Of a stretch of 64,000 nucleotides of DNA, positions 57,408 to 64,000 are shown piece after piece. Made by a program: the position numbers and the translations under genes. The DNA lies in the NCBI GenBank assembly GCA_037783415.1, contig JAZGTN010000029.1, positions 372,001-436,000 on the forward strand, given 5' to 3'. How positions within the stretch are numbered: position 1 is the stretch's first letter; every line of letters starts with the position of its first letter. The notes below the pieces were generated by a model. It saw nothing but the letters and a program-made list of their open reading frames with translations, had not been told where the DNA came from and did no database searches. The stretch is from Leptasterias polaris. Its lineage: Eukaryota; Echinodermata; Asteroidea; Forcipulatida; Asteriidae.

Positions 57408-57601
57408 ATCTGATAGGTTCAAATCTCTTTAGGGGAATTGAAAATAAGGAGAAAAGGTCCAATTGAAAACACAATATGCCTCGTGTGAGGTTCGAACTCA
57501 CGACCTTTAGATTTTTAGTTTTACCCCCAACGAGGCATCTTTTGGGTTCGAATCTCCTTTAAGGGTTCGAAAAAAAGGAGAAAATTGATACAAAAACAAT
57601 A

Positions 57602-57674
57602 TGCCCAGGGTGAGGTTCGAACTCACGACCTTCAGATTATGAGACTGACGCACTGCCGACTGCGCCAACGAGGC
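57602..57674 (-). tRNA. tRNA-Met-like (CAT), class 2b
   Basis: Copy of 55737 at 1,865 bases. Confidence 0.45.
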
Positions 57675-57868
57675 ATCTGATAGGTTCGAATCTCTTTAGG
57701 GGAATTGAAAATAGGGAGAAAAGGTCCAATTGAAAACACAATATGCCTCGTGTGAGGTTCGAACTCACGACCTTTAGATTTTGAGTTTTACCCCCAACGA
57801 GGCATCTTTTGGGTTCGAATCTCCTTAAAGGGTTCGAAAAAGGGGAGAAAATTGATACAAAAACAATA

Positions 57869-57941
57869 TGCCCAGTGTGAGGTTCGAACTCACGACCTTC
57901 AGATTATGAGACTGACGCGCTGCCGACTGCGCCAACGAGGC
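57869..57941 (-). tRNA. tRNA-Met-like (CAT), class 3
   Basis: Copy of 56004 at 1,865 bases. Confidence 0.55.
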
Positions 57942-58134
57942 ATCTGATAGGTTCAAATCTCTTTAGGGGAATTGAAAATAGGGAGTAAAGGTCCAATTGA
58001 AAACACAATATGCCTCGCGTGAGGTTCGAACTCACGACCTTCAGATTTTGAGACTTACACCAACGAGGCATCTTTTGGGTTCGAATCTCCTTAAAGGGTT
58101 CTAAAAAGGGGAGAAAATTGATACAAAAACAATA

Positions 58135-58207
58135 TGCCCCGTGTGAGGCTCGAACTCACGACCTTCAGATTATGAGACTGACGCGCTGCCGACTGCGCCA
58201 ACGAGGC
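58135..58207 (-). tRNA. tRNA-Met(CAT), class 1
   Basis: Copy of 56270 at 1,865 bases. Confidence 0.8.
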
Positions 58208-58400
58208 ATCTAAGAGGTGAGAATATGTTTATGGGAAGTGAAGAAAGGGAGAAAAGTTAAGATTAAAAAGACAATATGCCTCGTGTGAGGTTCGAACTCA
58301 AGACCTTCAGATTTTGAGACTTACACCAACGAGGCATCTTTTGGGTTCGAATCTCCTTAAAGGGTTCGAAAAAGGGGAGAAAATTGATACAAAAACAATA

Positions 58401-58473
58401 TGCCCCGTGTGAGGCTCGAACTCACGACCTTCAGATTATGAGACTGACGCGCTGCCGACTGCGCCAACGAGGC
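58401..58473 (-). tRNA. tRNA-Met(CAT), class 1
   Basis: First full-length unit of the 3,840-bp duplicated block. From here to about 59.3 kb only class 1 copies occur. Confidence 0.8.
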
Positions 58474-58666
58474 ATCTGATAGGTTCAAATCTCTTTAGGG
58501 GAATTGAAAATAGGGAGAAAAGGTCCAATTGAAAACACAATATGCCTCGCGTGAGGTTCGAACTCACGACCTTCAGATTTTGAGACTTACACCAACGAGG
58601 CATCTTTTGGGTTCGAATCTCCTTAAAGGGTTCGAAAAAGGGGAGAAAATTGATACAAAAACAATA

Positions 58667-58739
58667 TGCCCCGTGTGAGGCTCGAACTCACGACCTTCAG
58701 ATTATGAGACTGACGCGCTGCCGACTGGGCCAACGAGGC
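58667..58739 (-). tRNA. tRNA-Met-like (CAT), class 1 variant
   Basis: D stem 5' strand GCCC against GCGC, one mismatch. Confidence 0.6.
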
Positions 58740-58932
58740 ATCTGACAGGTTCGAATCTCTTTAGGGGAATTGAAAATAGGGAGAAAAGGTCCAATTGAAA
58801 ACACAATATGCCTCGCGTGAGGTTCGAACTCACGACCTTCAGATTTTGAGACTTACACCAACGAGGCATCTTTTGGGTTCGAATCTCCTTAAAGGGTTCG
58901 AAAAAGGGGAGAAAATTGATACAAAAACAATA

Positions 58933-59005
58933 TGCCCCGTGTGAGGCTCGAACTCACGACCTTCAGATTATGAGACTGACGCGCTGCCAACTGCGCCAAC
59001 GAGGC
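58933..59005 (-). tRNA. tRNA-Met(CAT), class 1, D loop AGTTGGCA
   Basis: All arms intact, D loop of the common form: a good candidate for a working gene. Confidence 0.87.
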
Positions 59006-59197
59006 ATCTGACAGGTTCGAATCTCTTTAGGGAATTGAAAACAGGGAGAAAAGGTCCAATTGAAAACACAATATGCCTCGCGTGAGGTTCGAACTCACGA
59101 CCTTCACATTTTGAGACTTACACCAACGAGGCATCTTTTGGGTTCGAATCTCCTTAAAGGGTTCGAAAAAGGGGAGAAAATTGATACAAAAACAATA

Positions 59198-59270
59198 TGC
59201 CCCGTGTGAGGCTCGAACTCACGACCTTCAGATTATGAGACTGACGCGCTGCCAACTGCGCCAACGAGGC
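59198..59270 (-). tRNA. tRNA-Met(CAT), class 1, D loop AGTTGGCA
   Basis: Same sequence type as 58933, 265 bases on. Confidence 0.87.
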
Positions 59271-59549
59271 ATCTGACAGGTTCGAATCTCTTTAGGGAAT
59301 TGAAGAAAGGGAGAAAAGTTAAGATTAAAAAGACAATATGCCTCGTGTGAGTTTCGAACTCACGACCTTCAGATTTTGAGACTTACACCAACGAGGCATC
59401 TTTTGGGTTCGAATCTCCTTAAAGGGTTCGAAAAAGGGGAGAAAATTGATACAAAAACAATATGCCTCGTGTGAGGTTCGAACTCACGACCTTTAGATTT
59501 TGAGTTTTACCCCCAACGAGGCATCTTTTGGGTTCGAATCTCCTTAAAG

Positions 59550-59815
59550 ATTCTGTGAAAGTTTAAGCTAAATCGGTCTTCAGAGTCACGAGAAAACAGT
59601 GAAAACCCCCCTTATGTGTTTTAACATCTTTTCAAATATCAGAATTTATCCTGCAGGATAAGACTATTATTTTACTAATTTCCTAAAAACTATGGCATTT
59701 CAAGCAAAACAATTTCAAGGGAAGTTTTCCACCATGACCATCTTTATACTATGTAAGTTATGTGCAAATCTGTAAACATTTATATTTTCATTCTTACCAA
59801 TGTTGTACACACCCT
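59550..59815 (-). mobile_element. Interspersed repeat family D inserted in the tRNA array
   Basis: Interrupts a B-to-M spacer. The left flank ends CCTTAAAG and the right flank resumes with CCTTTAAAG, a near target-site duplication. Its reverse complement matches 38395-38680 in several blocks (for example CATAACTTAC, TTTTGCTTGAAATGC, AGCTTAAACTTTCACAG). Confidence 0.75.
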
Positions 59816-59984
59816 TTAAAGGGTTCGAAAAAGGGGAGAAAATTGATACAAAAACAATATGCCTCGTGTGAGGTTCGAACTCACGACCTTTAGATTTTGA
59901 GTTTTACCTCCAACGAGGCATCTTTTGGGTTCGAATCTCCTTAAAGGGTTCGAAAAAGGGGAGAAAATTGATACAAAAACAATA

Positions 59985-60044
59985 TGCCCCGTGTGAGGCT
60001 CGAACTCACGACCTTTAGATTTTGAGTTTTACCCCCAACGAGGC
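59985..60044 (-). pseudogene. Hybrid unit: class 1 3' half on a D-armless body
   Basis: Class 1 acceptor strand CGGGGC and T loop TTCGAGC joined to the B2 body (60 nt). A gene-conversion or crossover product, repeated at 63825. Confidence 0.75.
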
Positions 60045-60109
60045 ATCTTTTGGGTTCGAATCTCCTTAAAGGGTTCGAACAAGGGGAGAAAATTGATACA
60101 AAAACAATA

Positions 60110-60182
60110 TGCCCCGTGTGAGGCTCGAACTCACGACCTTCAGATTATGAGACTGACGCGCTGCCGACTGCGCCAACGAGGC
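60110..60182 (-). tRNA. tRNA-Met(CAT), class 1
   Basis: All arms intact; adjoining spacer variant GTTCGAACAAGG. Confidence 0.8.
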
Positions 60183-60376
60183 ATCTGATAGGTTCGAATC
60201 TCTTTAGGGGAATTGAAAATAAGGAGAAAAGGTCCAATTGAAAACACAATATGCCTCGTGTGAGGTTCGAACTCACGACCTTTAGATTTTTAGTTTTACC
60301 CCCAACGAGGCATCTTTTGGGTTCGAATCTCCTTAAAGGGTTCGAAAAATGGGAGAAAATTGATACAAAAATAATA

Positions 60377-60449
60377 TGCCCAGTGTGAGGTTCGAACTCA
60401 CGACCTTCAGATTATGAGACTGACGCACTGCCGACTGCGCCAACGAGGC
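60377..60449 (-). tRNA. tRNA-Met-like (CAT), class 2b
   Basis: Only the C5-U68 mismatch; terminator run broken to TTATTTTTG. Confidence 0.5.
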
Positions 60450-60643
60450 ATCTGATAGGTTCTAATCTCTTTAGGGGAATTGAAAATAGGGAGAAAAGGT
60501 CCAATTGAAAACACAATATGCCTCGTGTGAGGTTCGAACTCACGACCTTTAGATTTTGAGTTTTACCCCCAACGAGGCATCTTTTGGGTTCGAATCTCCT
60601 TAAAGGGTTCGAAAAAGGGGAGAAAATTGTTACAAAAACAATA

Positions 60644-60716
60644 TGCCCAGTGTGAGGTTCGAACTCACGACCTTCAGATTATGAGACTGACGCGCTGCCG
60701 ACTGCGCCAACGAGGC
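60644..60716 (-). tRNA. tRNA-Met-like (CAT), class 3
   Basis: No private change in the tRNA. Confidence 0.55.
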
Positions 60717-60785
60717 ATCTGATAGGTGAGAATATGTTTATGGGAAGTGAAGAAAGGGAGAAAAGTTAAGATTAAAAAGACAATA

Positions 60786-60858
60786 TGCCTCGTGTGAGGT
60801 TCGAACTCACGACCTTCAGATTATGAGACTGACGCGCTGCCTACTGCGCCAACGAGGC
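60786..60858 (-). tRNA. tRNA-Met(CAT) with fully Watson-Crick acceptor
   Basis: The only full-length unit with the B-type 3' strand (GCCTCGT/ACGAGGC, 7 of 7). Intact D arm with loop AGTAGGCA, loop CTCATAA, T arm intact. The best-paired copy in the array. Confidence 0.88.
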
Positions 60859-61050
60859 ATCTGACAGGTTCGAATCTCTTTAGGGAATTGAAAACAGGGA
60901 GAAAAGGTCCAATTGAAAACACAATATGCCTCGTGTGAGGTTCGAACTCACGACCTTCAGATTTTGAGACTTACACCAACGAGGCATCTTTTGGGTTCGA
61001 ATCTCCTTAAAGGGTTCGAAAAAGGGGAGAAAATTGATACAAAAACAATA

Positions 61051-61123
61051 TGCCCCGTGTGAGGCTCGAACTCACGACCTTCAGATTATGAGACTGACGC
61101 GCTGCCAACTGCGCCAACGAGGC
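61051..61123 (-). tRNA. tRNA-Met(CAT), class 1, D loop AGTTGGCA
   Basis: All arms intact, canonical D loop. Confidence 0.87.
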
Positions 61124-61317
61124 ATCTGATAGGTTCGAATCTCTTTAGGGGAATTGAAAATAAGGAGAAAAGGTCCAATTGAAAACACAATATGCCTCGT
61201 GTGAGGTTCGAACTCACGACCTTTAGATTTTTAGTTTTACCCCCAACGAGGCATCTTTTGGGTTCGAATCTCCTTAAAGGGTTCGAAAAATGGGAGAAAA
61301 TTGATACAAAAACAATA

Positions 61318-61390
61318 TGTCCAGTGTGAGGTTCGAACTCACGACCTTCAGATTATGAGACTGACGCACTGCCGACTGCGCCAACGAGGC
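61318..61390 (-). pseudogene. tRNA-Met pseudogene, class 2b variant
   Basis: 3' acceptor strand CTGGAC: mismatches at 5-68 and 2-71. Confidence 0.55.
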
Positions 61391-61584
61391 ATCTGATAGG
61401 TTCGGATCTCTTTAGGGGAATTGAAAATAGGGAGAAAAGGTCCAATTGAAAACACAATATGCCTCGTGTGAGGTTCGAACTCACGACCTTTAGATTTTGA
61501 GTTTTACCCCCAACGAGGCATCTTTTGGGTTCGAATCTCCTTAAAGGGTTCGAAAAAGGGGAGAAAATTGATACAAAAACAATA

Positions 61585-61657
61585 TGCCCAGTGTGAGGTT
61601 CGAACTCACGACCTTCAGATTATGAGACTGACGCGCTGCCGACTGCGCCAACGAGGC
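61585..61657 (-). tRNA. tRNA-Met-like (CAT), class 3
   Basis: No private change. Confidence 0.55.
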
Positions 61658-61850
61658 ATCTGATAGGTGAGAATATGTTTATGGGAAGTGAAGAAAGGGA
61701 GAAAAGTTAAGATTAAAGAGACAATATGCCTCGTGTGAGGTTCGAACTCACGACCTTCAGATTTTGAGACTTACACCAACGAGGCATCTTTTGGGTTCGA
61801 ATCTCCTTAAAGGGTTCGAAAAAGGGGAGAAAATTGATACAAAAACAATA

Positions 61851-61923
61851 TGCCCCGTGTGAGGCTCGAACTCACGACCTTCAGATTATGAGACTGACGC
61901 GCTGCCGACTGCGCCAACGAGGC
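61851..61923 (-). tRNA. tRNA-Met(CAT), class 1
   Basis: All arms intact; last full-length unit before the duplication junction. Confidence 0.8.
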
Positions 61924-62116
61924 ATCTGATAGGTTCAAATCTCTTTAGGGGAATTGAAAATAGGGAGAAAAGGTCCAATTGAAAACACAATATGCCTCGC
62001 GTGAGGTTCGAACTCACGACCTTCAGATTTTGAGACTTACACCAACGAGGCATCTTTTGGGTTCGAATCTCCTTAAAGGGTTCGAAAAAGGGGAGAAAAT
62101 TGATACACAAACAATA

Positions 62117-62175
62117 TGCCACGTGTGAGGCTCGAACTCACGACCTTCAGATTATGAGACTTACACCAACGAGGC
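62117..62175 (-). pseudogene. Chimeric D-armless unit with anticodon CAT at the duplication junction
   Basis: 59 nt: the class 1 3' half (loop CTCATAA) joined to the B3 5' half (TGGTGTAA). The switch falls where the 3,840-bp repeat begins, so it is probably the crossover point. The acceptor also has one private change (CGTGGC). Confidence 0.75.
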
Positions 62176-62240
62176 ATCTTTTGGGTTCGAATCTCCTTAA
62201 AGGGTTCGAAAAAGGGGAGAAAATTGATACAAAAACAATA

Positions 62241-62313
62241 TGCCCCGTGTGAGGCTCGAACTCACGACCTTCAGATTATGAGACTGACGCGCTGCCGACT
62301 GCGCCAACGAGGC
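62241..62313 (-). tRNA. tRNA-Met(CAT), class 1
   Basis: Copy of 58401 at 3,840 bases. Confidence 0.8.
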
Positions 62314-62506
62314 ATCTGATAGGTTCAAATCTCTTTAGGGGAATTGAAAATAGGGAGAAAAGGTCCAATTGAAAACACAATATGCCTCGCGTGAGGTTCG
62401 AACTCACGACCTTCAGATTTTGAGACTTACACCAACGAGGCATCTTTTGGGTTCGAATCTCCTTAAAGGGTTCGAAAAAGGGGAGAAAATTGATACAAAA
62501 ACAATA

Positions 62507-62579
62507 TGCCCCGTGTGAGGCTCGAACTCACGACCTTCAGATTATGAGACTGACGCGCTGCCGACTGGGCCAACGAGGC
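62507..62579 (-). tRNA. tRNA-Met-like (CAT), class 1 variant
   Basis: Copy of 58667 with the same D-stem mismatch. Confidence 0.6.
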
Positions 62580-62772
62580 ATCTGACAGGTTCGAATCTCT
62601 TTAGGGGAATTGAAAATAGGGAGAAAAGGTCCAATTGAAAACACAATATGCCTCGCGTGAGGTTCGAACTCACGACCTTCAGATTTTGAGACTTACACCA
62701 ACGAGGCATCTTTTGGGTTCGAATCTCCTTAAAGGGTTCGAAAAAGGGGAGAAAATTGATACAAAAACAATA

Positions 62773-62845
62773 TGCCCCGTGTGAGGCTCGAACTCACGAC
62801 CTTCAGATTATGAGACTGACGCGCTGCCAACTGCGCCAACGAGGC
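62773..62845 (-). tRNA. tRNA-Met(CAT), class 1, D loop AGTTGGCA
   Basis: Copy of 58933 at 3,840 bases. Confidence 0.87.
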
Positions 62846-63037
62846 ATCTGACAGGTTCGAATCTCTTTAGGGAATTGAAAACAGGGAGAAAAGGTCCAAT
62901 TGAAAACACAATATGCCTCGCGTGAGGTTCGAACTCACGACCTTCACATTTTGAGACTTACACCAACGAGGCATCTTTTGGGTTCGAATCTCCTTAAAGG
63001 GTTCGAAAAAGGGGAGAAAATTGATACAAAAACAATA

Positions 63038-63110
63038 TGCCCCGTGTGAGGCTCGAACTCACGACCTTCAGATTATGAGACTGACGCGCTGCCAACTGCG
63101 CCAACGAGGC
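63038..63110 (-). tRNA. tRNA-Met(CAT), class 1, D loop AGTTGGCA
   Basis: Copy of 59198 at 3,840 bases. Confidence 0.87.
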
Positions 63111-63389
63111 ATCTGACAGGTTCGAATCTCTTTAGGGAATTGAAGAAAGGGAGAAAAGTTAAGATTAAAAAGACAATATGCGTCGTGTGAGTTTCGAACT
63201 CACGACCTTCAGATTTTGAGACTTACACCAACGAGGCATCTTTTGGGTTCGAATCTCCTTAAAGGGTTCGAAAAAGGGGAGAAAATTGATACAAAAACAA
63301 TATGCCTCGTGTGAGGTTCGAACTCACGACCTTTAGATTTTGAGTTTTACCCCCAACGAGGCATCTTTTGGGTTCGAATCTCCTTAAAG

Positions 63390-63655
63390 ATTCTGTGAAA
63401 GTTTAAGCTAAATCGGTCTTCAGAGTCACGAGAAAACAGTGAAAACCCCCCTTATGTGTTTTAACATCTTTTCAAATATCAGAATTTATCCTGCAGGATA
63501 AGACTATTATTTTACTAATTTCCTAAAAACTATGGCATTTCAAGCAAAACAATTTCAAGGGAAGTTTTCCACCATGACCATCTTTATACTATGTAAGTTA
63601 TGTGCAAATCTGTAAACATTTATATTTTCATTCTTACCAATGTTGTACACACCCT
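63390..63655 (-). mobile_element. Interspersed repeat family D, second copy in the array
   Basis: Apparently identical to 59550-59815 and exactly 3,840 bases on, with the same flanks. It was copied by the array duplication and is not a second insertion. Confidence 0.85.
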
Positions 63656-63824
63656 TTAAAGGGTTCGAAAAAGGGGAGAAAATTGATACAAAAACAATAT
63701 GCCTCGTGTGAGGTTCGAACTCACGACCTTTAGATTTTGAGTTTTACCTCCAACGAGGCATCTTTTGGGTTCGAATCTCCTTAAAGGGTTCGAAAAAGGG
63801 GAGAAAATTGATACAAAAACAATA

Positions 63825-63884
63825 TGCCCCGTGTGAGGCTCGAACTCACGACCTTTAGATTTTGAGTTTTACCCCCAACGAGGC
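63825..63884 (-). pseudogene. Hybrid unit, copy of 59985
   Basis: Same class 1 / B2 junction, 3,840 bases on. Confidence 0.75.
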
Positions 63885-63949
63885 ATCTTTTGGGTTCGAA
63901 TCTCCTTAAAGGGTTCGAACAAGGGGAGAAAATTGATACAAAAACAATA

Positions 63950-64000
63950 TGCCCCGTGTGAGGCTCGAACTCACGACCTTCAGATTATGAGACTGACGCG
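63950..64000 (-). tRNA. tRNA-Met(CAT), class 1, cut by the window end
   Basis: Copy of 60110; only the 3' 51 bases are in the window. It shows the array continues. Confidence 0.7.

Larger units (their letters stand above)
58322..62161 (-). repeat. First copy of a 3,840-bp tandem duplication inside the array
   Basis: Positions 58322 onward match 62162 onward, with offset exactly 3,840 at every landmark checked (58401/62241, 59550/63390, 59985/63825). The one clear difference I saw is CCTCG at 59341 against CGTCG at 63181. The second copy runs off the right edge. Confidence 0.88.
43347..64000 (-). repeat. Tandem array of tRNA-Met(CAT)-derived units, continuing past the window
   Basis: About 150 tRNA-derived units on the minus strand, mean spacing 133 bp. 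Full-length 73-nt units (M) alternate with 59-60-nt units lacking the D arm (B). The M-to-B spacer has two forms (GGTTCGAATCTCTTTAGGGG or GATGAGAATATGTTTATGGG type); the B-to-M spacer is TTTTGGGTTCGAATCTCCTT type. M classes used below: class 1 has 3' acceptor strand CGGGGC and T loop TTCGAGC; class 2 has CTGGGC and D stem GTGC/GTGC; class 2b has CTGGGC and D stem GCGC/GTGC; class 3 has CTGGGC and D stem GCGC/GCGC. Classes 2 and 3 have a C5-U68 acceptor mismatch. Units are followed at 5-8 bases by T4-T5, a Pol III terminator. No CCA is encoded. Confidence 0.95.

Noticed and set aside
43347..64000. CRISPR-like array of repeats and spacers
   Set aside because: The repeats fold as tRNAs, the spacers are themselves repeated, and the DNA is plainly eukaryotic.

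Overview
The window is animal nuclear DNA. It is AT-rich and gene-poor, with intron-split genes bounded by GT/AG splice sites, and it carries many fold-back repeats, tRNA-derived SINE-like elements and non-LTR retrotransposon tails. The two recognisable genes (an SRCR plus furin-like secreted protein and a UDP-glycosyltransferase) and the repeat style suggest a marine deuterostome, most likely an echinoderm. That placement is inference; no diagnostic marker gene is present.

Layout. (1) 1-14.45 kb: a minus-strand gene with seven reconstructed exons encodes signal peptide, furin-like Cys-rich repeat, SRCR, two further furin-like repeats, SRCR. It runs off the left edge. Its introns hold fold-back elements, SINE pieces, a 13-bp minisatellite and homopolymer runs. 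(2) 14.45-20.57 kb: no gene recognised; several palindromic elements. (3) 20.57-26.27 kb: a minus-strand UDP-glycosyltransferase. Its three 3' exons are open and in phase. Its 5' part has a frameshift at the catalytic-histidine motif, a stop, and no coding sequence for the following segment, so it is probably a pseudogene, unless there are assembly errors or missed exons. (4) 26.27-43.34 kb: no confident gene. It holds interspersed repeats, including a 201-bp insertion with perfect 53-bp inverted arms, a hammerhead-like core and a 12-bp target duplication (probably Penelope-like or retrozyme-like).

(5) 43.35-64.0 kb, continuing past the right edge: about 20.6 kb of tandem tRNA-derived units, all on the minus strand. 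Full-length 73-nt elongator tRNA-Met(CAT) sequences alternate with 59-60-nt derivatives that have lost the D arm. I located 74 full-length units by hand, 73 complete and one cut by the window end. Mean spacing per unit is about 133 bp. The units are arranged in higher-order repeats, for example a 799-bp six-unit block, and in overlapping tandem duplications of about 1,866, 3,866 and 3,840 bp. An interspersed repeat inserted in the array was copied along with one of them. This array is the outstanding feature of the window.

The two protein genes show no functional link to each other or to the tRNA array.
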